The translations under genes and the position numbers were made by a program. The notes below the pieces were generated by a model. The model saw nothing but the letters and a program-made list of their open reading frames with translations, ran no database searches and was not told where the DNA came from. From DAIOXA01 sp050949165 (GTDB taxonomy: Bacteria; Bacillota; Proteinivoracia; UBA4975), in NCBI GenBank assembly GCA_050949165.1, contig JBMNFF010000010.1:229505-293504 (forward strand): 64,000 bases of DNA, in the 5' to 3' direction. Shown here in pieces: positions 23,595 through 33,500 of the stretch; position 1 is the stretch's first letter, and each line of letters begins with the position of its first letter.

Positions 23595-24302
23595 TTGCCA
23601 AGAATCCTCTCTTCAAAGTCGTTGCCCTCGGTCAACATCGCTCTGAAATTCTGGACAAGGCGGCTGGTGGTATACCTTGCCGGGCTCTTCCTCCTGGCCC
23701 TGGGCGTCGCCCTCTCCATCAAGTCCGACCTGGGCGTCTCCCCCATCAATACCGTCCCCTATGTTCTCAGCCGAGTCACAGCAATCGAAGTGGGCTTGAT
23801 GACGGCCATGGTCAATACCTCCTATGTCCTAATCCAATTTGCCCTGCTGGGAAAGGAGATGCGCCCCCGGGACATCCTCCAGGTCATCAGCGGGGTTACC
23901 TTTGGCATATTCGTCACCGCGGCCAATTACCTCTTGGCCTTTGTCGTCCCCGCCGTCCCCGCCAGCTACTGGCTGAGGTTAGGGCTGTTGGCCATCAGCA
24001 TACTCTGCTTTAGCGTGGGCACCCTGCTCTACCTCACCGCCGATGTCATCCCCAAGCCCTCGGAGGGGATAATGCTGGCCATCCAAAAGCGGAGCGGCTG
24101 GGAATTATCCCGGATCAAGACCGGTGTTGACTGCAGCCTGGTCACCATATCCTTCCTGATCTCGATGGTCTTCTCGGGAAAAGTATTGGGCATCGGCGTG
24201 GGCACCCTGGTAACTGCCCTGAGCGTGGGCTCGGTATTGGGAGCCCTGAAAAAGCTCTTTTACTCCCGGGCCAGCGAATTCTGCTTTGGCAAGGCCTCAT
24301 AG
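23595..24302 (+). CDS. YczE/YitT-like membrane protein (DUF6198 type)
   Basis: 235 residues with five to six membrane segments. LAGLFLLALGVALSIKSDLGVSPINTVPYVLS is the characteristic first block of YczE-like proteins; PKPSEGIMLAIQKRSG and FSGKVLGIGVGTLVTALSVG recur in the group. Function unknown; Bacillus YczE has been linked to antibiotic production. TTG start at 23595 with GGAAAGGAAG upstream. It is divergent from the Orp-like operon, and a 7-bp stem with a long loop (23460-23489) lies between them. Confidence 0.78.
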   Translation: MPRILSSKSLPSVNIALKFWTRRLVVYLAGLFLLALGVALSIKSDLGVSPINTVPYVLSRVTAIEVGLMTAMVNTSYVLIQFALLGKEMRPRDILQVISGVTFGIFVTAANYLLAFVVPAVPASYWLRLGLLAISILCFSVGTLLYLTADVIPKPSEGIMLAIQKRSGWELSRIKTGVDCSLVTISFLISMVFSGKVLGIGVGTLVTALSVGSVLGALKKLFYSRASEFCFGKAS

Positions 24303-24329
24303 TCCAAAACCGAATATGCTCTTCACCAG

Positions 24330-24361
24330 AAAACCCTACGGCATAATGAGCCGTAGGGTTT
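24330..24361 (+). terminator. Terminator after the YczE-like gene
   Basis: AAACCCTACGG and CCGTAGGGTTT arms with a 9-nt loop. Nearly the same arms recur in the hairpin at 63812-63841. Confidence 0.7.
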
Positions 24362-24415
24362 CTAACAATCTGACTGGCCTTTGTCAAGGCTATTTTTTTA
24401 TCGGCAGGCCGATGC

Positions 24416-25843
24416 TCAGCTCTTCAGCATCATGCAGGTGAAGAACTTGACGGTGGTCTCAAGCTTGTCCAGGGGGATTCGCTCATTGGCGCCGTGAATC
24501 ATCCTTCGCTCCTCCGCTGTAAGTTCCATGCCGGAAAAGCGCAGGACATTGTCACAGATCCGGGTGAACTGCCGGGCGTCGCTGGCAGCCAGCATCAGGT
24601 ACGGCGCCACCAGGGTGCCCGGCCAGATTTGGAGGATTCCCTCCTCCAGTCGGCGCCAGGGTTCGGTCCCAATTTTGGTAAAGGGCATGACCTCAATGGT
24701 CTCTATGGCCTCGAGCTGCACTGCTTCGTTGCCTATCCGCTTCTTCAAATCCCGGATAACCGACTGGCTGGTGCTGCCCTCCATCAGACGCACATCTGCC
24801 TCCACACTGGCGGTGGGGGGGAAAACATTCACGGCTTCGCTGGCCTGCATCTTGGTAAAAGCCACGGTGGTGCGCACCAGGGCGTTGATCTCTCCCCCCA
24901 TTTTCCTGGCCACCAGGTTGAGCAAGGGGGCAAACAGGCCCAGATTGGCATAGAACAGCTTCAAGGCAAAGGCGGCATGGCGGCCCAGGATATCGAACAT
25001 CTCCCGAACTGGCCCGGCCAGGTGAAATTTCAGGGGCTTGCTTTCCACCTTGCACACCGCCCGGGCCAGCACCCCCACCGGAGAATGGGGCGGCGGCGTC
25101 GACGCATGGCCCCCTTTGCCCTTGAGGGTCAGGCGCAGATGCAGTTTGCCCTTCTCGCCGGTCCCCACCAGGGCGTATTTTCCCGGCACCCCCGGGACGG
25201 CTCCCTCCACAATGGCCCCGCCCTCATCCAGGACCATGTGAGGCCGCACTCCATGGGCCTCGAGGTAGTCCACGATGTCCGCTGCGCCGGCGCCATTGAC
25301 TTCTTCATCGCCGGCAAAGGACAGGTAGATGTCCCGTTCCGGGACAAAGCCCTGGCCCAAGAGGTGTTCTGCAGCCTCCATTATGGCGCATAGAGTGCTC
25401 TTGGTATCCAGGGTGCCCCGCCCCCACAGGTGATTGTCGATAACCAGGCCGGCAAAGGGCGGATGTTCCCAGTCCTCATCAGCAGCAGGCACCACATCGT
25501 AATGGGCCATGAACACAGTGGGGTCCCCGCTGCTCTTGCCGGGCCAGCGGTAGAGCAACCCCTTGCGGCCAACCTGCCTGAACTCACAGTGCTGATGGAC
25601 CAGGGGGTAGGATTCCTGCAACAGCTGGCGGAATTTGTCAAATTCCGCCTCATCCTCCAGACTGACGTCATCATGGGATACCGTCCGGCACCGCACCATC
25701 TGGGCCAGATTCTCCACCGCCCTTTCCCTGTCCACATCCATGGCAAAGGGCTGGACTTCAACCTGGGGATAGGGCCGAAAGAGCAAGGCCCGCACCACCA
25801 GGAACAGAATAAAGAGCAAAATGGCGCCGACTGCATATACCAT
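24416..25843 (-). CDS. M20 family metallopeptidase with N-terminal membrane anchor
   Basis: 475 residues. One N-terminal TM helix (3-22), then the M20 di-zinc fold: FMAHYDVVPA (metal His), LWGRGTLDTKST (bridging Asp), SFAGDEEVNGAG (catalytic Glu pair) and a lid domain with HASTPPPHSPVG. The layout matches the PM20D1/carboxypeptidase S branch, which hydrolyses or forms N-acyl amino acids and dipeptides. It lies 14 bp downstream of two membrane protein genes that may form a transporter, so the operon may import and split an acylated amino acid or peptide (inference). Confidence 0.88.
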   Translation of the reverse strand: MVYAVGAILLFILFLVVRALLFRPYPQVEVQPFAMDVDRERAVENLAQMVRCRTVSHDDVSLEDEAEFDKFRQLLQESYPLVHQHCEFRQVGRKGLLYRWPGKSSGDPTVFMAHYDVVPAADEDWEHPPFAGLVIDNHLWGRGTLDTKSTLCAIMEAAEHLLGQGFVPERDIYLSFAGDEEVNGAGAADIVDYLEAHGVRPHMVLDEGGAIVEGAVPGVPGKYALVGTGEKGKLHLRLTLKGKGGHASTPPPHSPVGVLARAVCKVESKPLKFHLAGPVREMFDILGRHAAFALKLFYANLGLFAPLLNLVARKMGGEINALVRTTVAFTKMQASEAVNVFPPTASVEADVRLMEGSTSQSVIRDLKKRIGNEAVQLEAIETIEVMPFTKIGTEPWRRLEEGILQIWPGTLVAPYLMLAASDARQFTRICDNVLRFSGMELTAEERRMIHGANERIPLDKLETTVKFFTCMMLKS

Positions 25844-25857
25844 CCTCTGCTTCCCCC

Positions 25858-26514
25858 TTAGCCAAGATGCCCTTTCTTGTACAGCAACCTGGCCGCTCCC
25901 AGAGCAATGGCGGCCCCCACCGGGACCAGGACGCTTACGGACCCGGAAAGGGAAGGCGCCGAGATGAACAACGCCAACATAAAGATTAAGGGTGCCAGGG
26001 CAATCTTCCAGTTCTTGGAGATAAAGACCACGGCCAGGGCCCCGAACAGGGCGGGCAAGATATTGGCAAAGGCCGGGGCCAACAGCTCAGATTCCAGGAT
26101 AGGTTGGAGCTGCGCCAGGAGGATTACGCCCAGCAGGATAATAATCGTGGTGACTATGGAAGAAACGGCGATGGCGATGGTGGAGATAACCTCCCCCTCC
26201 TCGGTCCCCGGCTTGACCTCTGCTATTTCCATGGCGCTGAGGGCACAGGGAACCTTGAGGTTGGTGAGATTGCCGGTGACAAAGCCCAGGTACGAACCGC
26301 CGGAGCCCAACATGGGCGCAAAGGTAAATGCCTCGATGGCCCCTACCGTCCAGAAGATGGGGACGACGCCCAAGAGCCCCTTGAGGAGCCCGTTCCAACT
26401 GGGCCAGGCATCATAATAGATGCTGGCTGCCAGGGGGAAGAGGATGAACATCAAGATGGCCAGACTGCCCCAGACCCGTCCCCAGATGTGAATTCGCTCC
26501 TTGTATTCTTTCAT
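25858..26514 (-). CDS. Membrane protein, partner of DUF5058
   Basis: 218 residues, five to six membrane segments. The motif FAPMLGSGGSYLGFVTGNLTNLKVPCALSAMEIAEV looks like a substrate-lined loop between helices. It lies 12 bp after the DUF5058 gene and 14 bp before the M20 gene, so it is part of one transcript. I do not recognise a characterised family; the two-protein arrangement suggests a heteromeric carrier. GGGGGAGAG precedes the ATG. Confidence 0.7.
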   Translation of the reverse strand: MKEYKERIHIWGRVWGSLAILMFILFPLAASIYYDAWPSWNGLLKGLLGVVPIFWTVGAIEAFTFAPMLGSGGSYLGFVTGNLTNLKVPCALSAMEIAEVKPGTEEGEVISTIAIAVSSIVTTIIILLGVILLAQLQPILESELLAPAFANILPALFGALAVVFISKNWKIALAPLIFMLALFISAPSLSGSVSVLVPVGAAIALGAARLLYKKGHLG

Positions 26515-26526
26515 TTTACTCTCCCC

Positions 26527-27249
26527 CTAACCCAATAGTCTGGTAATGGGGATGGACAGGGCCATGGCCGCCAGCATGCTGATGGGCAGGGCGTAGTCCT
26601 CCATCCACCTGACCTTGAGCACCCGGACAAAGAAACCGCAGATCAGCATGACCAGGGAAGAAACCAGCATCACGAACACGGGAATCCAGCCCTGGATGCC
26701 GCTGGTGATGTCGGCGAAGATCATGCCCAGGAAGGCCGAGATCATCCCCATGAAAATGGCGGTGATAAAGATTTCACCCCACTTGGTGTCCCGCTTTTTC
26801 AGACCCTCGATTCCACCTTGAACCCTCTTAAGGAACAGGGTGATGATGATCAGTCCCGACATAATTCCCAGGGTCATTACCCAGGCAATGGTGGAATACG
26901 CCTGGGGATCTGTAATCCCTTGGGAAATGGAGACCCCCAGGGCCGACGCAGCGGAAGTCGCCGCCGGCAATTCGTAGGTCAGGGCCCCCAGGACGCTGAG
27001 GCGCAGCCAGGGCAGGGCCAGCCCCAGAAACTTTGACAAGGTAATCACTCCGAGAATGATGGCGACAGCCGGGGCAATGGTGAACACGGCGCTGCTCTTG
27101 GCAACCCGCTTGAGGACTGAGACCTCTATCCCCAGCTCCCTGGCCCGCCGCCAGGCCTTGCTGAGAAAGAAAACAGACTGGGCGATGACAAAGGCGACGA
27201 TAACTCCGGCTGTGATGAATAAGAAGGCGCTGTTGGGGTTAAACTCCAC
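26527..27249 (-). CDS. DUF5058 family membrane protein
   Basis: 240 residues from the GTG at 27249 (AGGAG 8 nt upstream; an ATG at 27270 adds seven residues). FNPNSAFLFITAGVIVAFVIAQSVFFL and APAVAIILGVITLSKFLGLALPWLRLSVLGALTYELPAATSAASALG are the DUF5058 hallmark, with six or seven helices. Unknown function; always a membrane protein, often next to a smaller membrane gene. First gene of the three-gene operon ending with the M20 peptidase. Confidence 0.8.
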   Translation of the reverse strand: MEFNPNSAFLFITAGVIVAFVIAQSVFFLSKAWRRARELGIEVSVLKRVAKSSAVFTIAPAVAIILGVITLSKFLGLALPWLRLSVLGALTYELPAATSAASALGVSISQGITDPQAYSTIAWVMTLGIMSGLIIITLFLKRVQGGIEGLKKRDTKWGEIFITAIFMGMISAFLGMIFADITSGIQGWIPVFVMLVSSLVMLICGFFVRVLKVRWMEDYALPISMLAAMALSIPITRLLG

Positions 27250-27292
27250 TTTTTCCACTCCTCTCCTCATCCTGAACTCAACTTTTCAGTTC

Positions 27293-27328
27293 CTGGCGCT
27301 GCATGCCCCCCTGCCTGTGCAGGGCCAG
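27293..27328. other. Inverted repeat between the MFS and DUF5058 genes
   Basis: CTGGCGCTGCA and TGCAGGGCCAG pair with one mismatch around a 14-nt loop. It lacks a T run. It is the only structure seen in the 195 bp gap at 27271-27466; it could be a weak terminator of the MFS gene or part of the DUF5058 leader. Confidence 0.35.
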
Positions 27329-27466
27329 GTATTCACGTACCTGTTACCATATTCTGCACTTTTCTTGGGATTCCTTTGTCTAACTGCGCTGTTATCCGGG
27401 AAGTACCCCTCAAGCCATGCAAAAAGTGGCCAGGTCCAGGACCTGCCCACTCCGACAGTACCACTA

Positions 27467-28684
27467 TTATTGGCGAAGCGGTTCCGGCTTCCCCGCCTCA
27501 TACAGCACCTTATTGACGCCCATAATCACGCTGAGGATGAAGAGCAAGATTCCCGTCGCCACCAGCAGCAATTCGATGTGCACGAAATCCGCCATGGGGC
27601 CGAAGACCAGCATGCCCAGGGGCAACATGGTGCTGGATATCATCCCGATGACGCCGAATACCCGGCCCAGAAAATCCCCCTCAACTTTCTGCTGGACCAA
27701 TACCGTGGCCGGAGTGTTAAAGATGGGCATGGCCACCCCGAACACCCCCATGAGAACCAGGTAGAGCCAGAAGGCAGGCGCCAAACCCAGGGCAAAGGTG
27801 CAGGCGGCGATAATGAGATTGGATAAGGTCATGGAATGCAGCTTATTTTTGAATCCACCCCAGGCGGCCATAAGCACTCCGCCGCCAATCATCCCCAAAG
27901 AGAAGGCGACTTCGATGGCGGTAAGGCGCCATACATCATCGCCATAAGTCCGGGCCACCTGGAGAGGGGTCAAACATGCCGCCGGAGCCACCAGAATCAG
28001 GAAAAAGATGCTGAACAGGCAGTAAACCTTGATGAAGTCATTCCCCAGGACGTAGGCGATGCCCTCCTGCATATCGCGAAAATACCCGGTAACCTGCTTG
28101 GCTTCGGCCTTGGCATGGACGGGAACCTGCAAGAAGAGCAAGATGGACACTGCCATGGCTGCGGTGATGACATCGATGAAGAAGATGGTCTCCAACCGGG
28201 CAAAGCTGAGCAGGGCGCCGCTGAGCATCGGCGAGACCAGGGTGACCGTGGCGTGAATCGAATTGTTGATGGCGTTTACCCGGGTCAGCATATCCCGGGG
28301 CGCCAATTGCGGCAAGAAGGCGCCGATGGCCGGAGACTGAACCCCCGAACCCAGGGCGCGGATGGCAGACATCAAAAAGAGCAACCACAAAAAGTTGTAG
28401 CCCTTGAAGAACAAGATTGCCAGAATCAAGGTGGCGATGGCGATAAAGGAGTCGGCCAGGATGATCAGCGTCTTACGGCTAAAGCGGTCGGCCCACACCC
28501 CGGCAAAAGGCGATATAAAGAAGGTGGGCAGAAACCCGCAGATGATGGAAACCGTCATCATCACCCCTGACTGGGTGGTCAAGGTTATGTGCCAGGTGAT
28601 GGCATACTGAACCAGGACCGAGCCCAGGAGGGAGATGGTCTGCCCTGCCAAAAACAACGCGGTTTTCCTTTTCCAAAGGTCCAT
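27467..28684 (-). CDS. MFS efflux transporter, macrolide-efflux (Mef) type
   Basis: 405 residues, twelve membrane segments. LWKRKTALFLAGQTISLLGSVLVQYAITWHI and SPFAGVWADRFSRKTLIILAD (motif A between TM2 and TM3) are typical of the MFS_3/Mef group. It exports lipophilic drugs or unknown metabolites by proton antiport; the substrate is not predictable. GGAG precedes the ATG. Monocistronic or read together with the metallophosphoesterase gene, which ends 63 bp upstream. Confidence 0.85.
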   Translation of the reverse strand: MDLWKRKTALFLAGQTISLLGSVLVQYAITWHITLTTQSGVMMTVSIICGFLPTFFISPFAGVWADRFSRKTLIILADSFIAIATLILAILFFKGYNFLWLLFLMSAIRALGSGVQSPAIGAFLPQLAPRDMLTRVNAINNSIHATVTLVSPMLSGALLSFARLETIFFIDVITAAMAVSILLFLQVPVHAKAEAKQVTGYFRDMQEGIAYVLGNDFIKVYCLFSIFFLILVAPAACLTPLQVARTYGDDVWRLTAIEVAFSLGMIGGGVLMAAWGGFKNKLHSMTLSNLIIAACTFALGLAPAFWLYLVLMGVFGVAMPIFNTPATVLVQQKVEGDFLGRVFGVIGMISSTMLPLGMLVFGPMADFVHIELLLVATGILLFILSVIMGVNKVLYEAGKPEPLRQ

Positions 28685-28747
28685 GAACTAATCTCCGTTC
28701 CAGTAGTTTATTTGGCAGCAGTCCGGGGCGAGGTGACCCCATATCCA

Positions 28748-29830
28748 TCAGTATAAATCAATCTGAACAATTTCGGAACTGGAACCCAGGCGCAGGGGAG
28801 GGCCCCAGGTGCCCGCGCCCGATGTGGTGTAAATATAGGCGCCGTCCCGGCGGTGGATGCCATAATAATGGCGATAGACTAAGGGGACCAGCAAGTTGAA
28901 GGGCAGCAGCTGTCCCCGGTGTGTGTGCCCCGACAACTGCAGGTCGACGCCCAATTTACTGGCTGTGGCAAAGCCCACGGGATGATGGAGAAGGAAGATA
29001 TTGTAATCCCCGGACTTCGTCCCGGACAACAGCCCTCGCACCCGCCGGGAAAAGCCCTTTCCAGCCCTGGTGACCTCTCCCCCCAGTCCCAGCAAGTTAA
29101 CCCCCGGGGCGACCTGAAGGGCTTTGCCGTCCAGCACCGTAATCCCGGCAGCCCGGCAAAAGTCATGAAAGTGCTCTATCCCCTGATAGTGTTCGTGGTT
29201 TCCCGAAACAGCATGGACGCCATACCTGACCTTGATGGCCCGGAAGAGGGGGACGAATTCTTGCACCTGGGCAAAGCTGTCCTCCACCAAGTCGCCGGTA
29301 ATTACCACCAGGTCGGCTTCCAGGCCATCGACCCGGGCCAGGGTTCCTTCCAACTGGCGGCAGGAGGTCAGGGCGCCCAAATGGAGGTCGGAGAGGTGGA
29401 CTATCCTCAAGGGTTGGGACAGTTTCTCCGACCTCAGCCTGACTTGCTTCAGCCCCGGCCCCCTCCTGGCCAGGAAAAATGCCAGGAGGAACAAGAGCAC
29501 GGCCACAATCCCGGCTCCCGTCTTGAGCTCCAGGAAGAAGAGCAAGTAGAGCAAATCCCCGACCGCAAAGACGGCGACGGCTATGGACAAAAAACCCATC
29601 CACAAAGCGCCGGCATACAAGAGCCAGCCCAGGCGCAGCCGGCTCCTGAAGGACTGGGCAAGGGGATAGGCCAGGGCCAGGATGAGGACAGCCGCCCCCA
29701 TGGGAAGACGGGCCCAGGCAGGTAAAGCCAGAGCCTGCACCAGACTGGTAAATACGTAATAATTTGCCGCTCCATAAAAGGCGAAAAATATAGCCAGGAA
29801 AAGAATTAGTGCTGCTACTCGCTTAAGCAT
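28748..29830 (-). CDS. Membrane-anchored metallophosphoesterase
   Basis: About 360 residues. The first 125 residues contain four hydrophobic segments; the rest is a calcineurin-like phosphoesterase with all five blocks: HLSDLHLG, GDLVED, GNHEHYQG, and GHTHRGQ near the C-terminus. This is the YkuE/YaeI type, which hydrolyses lipid-linked or nucleotide phosphoesters at the membrane. Two ATG codons (29833, 29830) follow GGAGG; the second has the better spacing. Confidence 0.88.
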   Translation of the reverse strand: MLKRVAALILFLAIFFAFYGAANYYVFTSLVQALALPAWARLPMGAAVLILALAYPLAQSFRSRLRLGWLLYAGALWMGFLSIAVAVFAVGDLLYLLFFLELKTGAGIVAVLLFLLAFFLARRGPGLKQVRLRSEKLSQPLRIVHLSDLHLGALTSCRQLEGTLARVDGLEADLVVITGDLVEDSFAQVQEFVPLFRAIKVRYGVHAVSGNHEHYQGIEHFHDFCRAAGITVLDGKALQVAPGVNLLGLGGEVTRAGKGFSRRVRGLLSGTKSGDYNIFLLHHPVGFATASKLGVDLQLSGHTHRGQLLPFNLLVPLVYRHYYGIHRRDGAYIYTTSGAGTWGPPLRLGSSSEIVQIDLY

Positions 29831-29863
29831 CATGCGCCTCCGTCAGTACCAGTATTAGTTAGC

Positions 29864-29992
29864 GGGGCCGCCGCAAAAGATATATCCGTACCCTCAAGCA
29901 GATATCTGTGGATGGTGTCCCAGGTCCAGAGAAGGATCCGGGGCGGACCCCAACCCACAAGACAGGCGGATTATCAGTTTTGCGACGGCCCC
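29864..29992. repeat. 129-bp element with 15-bp terminal inverted repeats
   Basis: GGGGCCGCCGCAAAA (29864-29878) and TTTTGCGACGGCCCC (29978-29992) are complementary at 14 of 15 positions. The interior holds smaller inverted repeats (AGATATaTC/AGATATCT; GGGG-CGGA-CCCC). It fills the gap between the metallophosphoesterase and tetR genes; it could be a miniature transposable element or a structured RNA. Confidence 0.5.
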
Positions 29993-29999
29993 TCTTGCA

Positions 30000-30596
30000 T
30001 CAACTCAGCAGTTTTACATAGGCGTCATAGGCCTTATCCAGAACTTCCTCGTCCGTGAGGGCAAACTCCTCCTCAAATTGCCGGTGAAAGAAGACGCAGG
30101 TCAGTGAGCTGAGGACGGCGGTCTGCCAGTCGAACTTTGCCGGCATTGCCGGGAGCACCCCCTCCTCCACGCTCCTTACCACCAATTTCTCCATCATCTC
30201 AAAGAACTCCCCCCGGATTTCCTCCAACCTGACGGCGACGATCCTCTGGATGGCTGTGTGCACTGCCAGGTTGTTGGGGTTCATGGTGATTAAATCGTAG
30301 ACATTCCTGTTCTGGCTGAGCATGGAATCGAAATAGGCCAGGAGCTGAAGGTAGGCCTCCCGAAAGCTCTTGACTGCTTCCAGGAGAGACTCTATGGAGT
30401 CGATACTCTTTTTGGCCATATAGATCAGGGCCTCGCCGATGACCTGCTCCTTGCTCTCAAAATACTCGTAGACGGTTCCCTTGCCGATATTGGCCCGGGC
30501 GGCGATATCCGCTACCTTGATGCTGCTGAGATCGCTATTCTCATAGACCAGGCTGAGGGCGGCTTCGTAAATCAGCGTCCTCTTGTCCTCAGCCAT
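30000..30596 (-). CDS. TetR family regulator of the RND pump
   Basis: 198 residues. N-terminal TetR HTH: SSIKVADIAARANIGKGTVYEYFESKEQVIGEAL; the C-terminal domain is a variable ligand pocket. It starts immediately after the RND stop codon (ATG at 30596, GGGGGAAG upstream), so it is the second gene of the efflux operon rather than divergent, and should repress the whole transcript through the palindrome at 33749-33764. Confidence 0.9.
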   Translation of the reverse strand: MAEDKRTLIYEAALSLVYENSDLSSIKVADIAARANIGKGTVYEYFESKEQVIGEALIYMAKKSIDSIESLLEAVKSFREAYLQLLAYFDSMLSQNRNVYDLITMNPNNLAVHTAIQRIVAVRLEEIRGEFFEMMEKLVVRSVEEGVLPAMPAKFDWQTAVLSSLTCVFFHRQFEEEFALTDEEVLDKAYDAYVKLLS

Positions 30597-33500
30597 TTAA
30601 GCTTCCCCCTGCCTGGGCTTTTCCCTGACCAGGAGGTCATAGAGCACGGGAATCAGGATCAGGGTCAAGAAGGTGGCGTAGATCAATCCCCCTATAGCAG
30701 TAATGGCCATGGGCTGAATCAGCTCGGTCCCTGTGCCCACACCCAGGGACATGGTGGAGAGGGCGATAATTGTGGTCAGGGCAGTCATCAGGATTGGCCG
30801 CAGGCGAATGGTTCCGACGCGGATTATGGCCTCTTTCTTGCTCAGGCCCTCCCGACGCAGGATGTTGATATAGTCCACGAAGACAATGCCGTTGTTGACC
30901 ACCACTCCCGAGAGGATAATCAGGCCGACAAAGGCCACGACGCTGACGGGATTGCCGGTGACAATCAGGCCCAGGAGACCGCCGGTAAAGGCCAGGGGTA
31001 TGGTGAACATGACGATGAAGGGTGAGAGCAGGGACTGGAATTGCGCCACCATGATCAGGTAAATGAAGGCAACCGCCATGGCCAGCATCAAGTAGAGGTC
31101 GGAAAAGGCGCTGTCGATCATTTCCTGCTCGCCGCCAACCTTGACATGGTAGCCCTCGGGGGGATTGTATTCGGCAAGCTTATCCCGGATTTCCCGATTG
31201 ATCAGGCCGATATTGTAACCCTCTTCCAAATCGGCGGTTACCGTCAGGGTCCGCTGCTGGTTTTCCCTGTGGATGGAGCCATAGCCGGTCCCCTCTTCCA
31301 CGGCGGCAATCTCCTTGAGGGCCACTGTCCCGCCCAGGGGAGTTTCGATGCTCAGGTTCTCGATATCTTCCCGGCTTACCTGCCTTTCACTCTGGGCGTC
31401 CTTGACCCGGACGGAATAATCTATATTGCCAACGCTGATGGTGGTGTCGGCTCCCTGGGTCTTGAGGAGCTCATTCAGCTCCATGAAGACCTGGGCAACA
31501 GTCAGACCGTAGCCAATACTCTTTTCCTTATCTACGATGACCCTCAGTTCGGGCTCGGTGCGTTCGATTCCATCGGAAACCTCCCTGGTCCCCTCCACCG
31601 AAGCTACCAGGGCAGCCACATCTTTGGCCACCTGCTCCAGAACGGAGAACTCCCGACCGCGGACGATGATGGTTACGCCGCTGCCGCCCAGTAGGGAACG
31701 CATGTCGACGCCGGAATCCCCCACCGAGATTTCCGCCGGGATATGCTCGGTCTTTTCACGGATTTCCCGTATAATCTCCGGGGTCTTGCCGACATTGTCC
31801 TGATCGACCAGGACATAGATGGACACATTACCGGCGGTGGAAGCGGCGCCGCCCCCGCCCAGGCCCAGCATGCTGAAGCCCATGCCGCCGCCCAGGGAGG
31901 CGCCTACATTGTCCACATACTCCACCCGGCCGATAATCTCTGCCACCTCGTCGGCGACGGCGATTGTCTCTTCCAGGCTGCTGCCCTCGGGCATCTGGAT
32001 GTTCACCATTAATTGACCGGTATCTGCCGCGGGGAAGAATTCTGTTCCCATCCTGAAAGCGCCGACGACGCTGCCGACGAAGAGGGCGAGTATCAAGCCC
32101 AAGACCAGGACCTTATGGCGCATGGAAAATTCTATTACCCGGGTGTACCAGGTCACGACAAAGGCCTTTTCTTTCCTGACAACTTCCTTGGTAACAATCC
32201 GGGAAGCCAACATGGGGACCAGGGCCAGGGCTATGGCCAAACTGGCCAGCAGCGAGTAGGCAATGGTCAATCCCATATCGGTGAAGATCTGTCGAGTCAT
32301 GCCCTTGGTAAACAGGATGGGGGCAAAGACGGCGATGGTGGTGAGGGTGGAAGCGGAAATGGCACCGGCCACCTCCCGGGCGCCTTCTATCGCCGCTTCT
32401 TTGGCGCTCTTTCCTTCACTCCGCATGCGGTAGATATTCTCGATAACCACAATGGAGTTGTCCACCAGCATTCCCACCCCCAGGGCCAGACCGCCCATGG
32501 AAATGGCGTTGAGGGTGACTTTGCTGAAATACATCATGATCAGGGCCGTCACCAAACTGATGGGAATGGCGATGCCCACGACGATGGTGGGGCGCAGGTC
32601 CCGGAGAAATAAGAGCAGAATAATCAGGGCCAGGGCGCCACCCACCAGGAGGTTATCGGTGATGGAATCCACCACCATATCCACATACACCCCTTGGTCC
32701 ATCAGGGCAACGATATCCACGCCGGGGTGCTTGTCTTCCACACTGGCCATCCGCTCCCGGATACGTTCGGCCACATCGGCGGTGGAATATTCCGATTGCT
32801 TGTGAATGCTGAGGATAACGGCGTCATTTCCATTGAGCTTTGAATACATGGTGTCCGAGTTATCGGTCACCACCACATCGGCGACGTCCTGCAGGGTGAC
32901 AGGTCCCATCCCCGGCAGGGGCAGATGCAAGACCGCCAACTCCTTGAGCTCTTCGACATCGCGGATTTCCTCGCCGGTCCTGACCAGGTAATCCACGCCA
33001 TCTTCGGTGATGTACCCGGCCGGCATGCTGAAATTCTGCCCCTTCAGGATCCCCGAAACCATTTCCCGGGTCACGGAGACTTGAGGAGCGTCGGTAACGC
33101 CCATAGCGGCCAGCATCTGGGCGATGCCGGCGTTGATTTTCTCTATCTTTTCATCCCGGATGATGACGTGGATACTGTTGTCTACCAGGCCAGAAGCGGA
33201 AACCGAGGCCACGCCCTCCACGCTCTCAAATTCATAGAGGATATTGTCGGAGATGAACTGAGAGGACTCTCCGATGTCCATCCCCTCCACCGCCACCGAT
33301 GCCACCATTACCGGCATCATGTCGGGGTTGAGCTTCAGCATCATGGGATTGCCCACTTCCTCGGGCATATAGGTCATGATCATGTCCAGGCTTTCCCGCA
33401 TCTCTATGAAGACGGTGTCCATGTTCACATCGGCGGTAAACTCCAGAATGACCACTGACATGTTTTCCCGGGTAATCGAGGTTATGTTCTTGATATTGCT

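Noticed and set aside
24494..25393. 299-codon plus-strand frame
   Set aside because: Shadow of the M20 peptidase gene.
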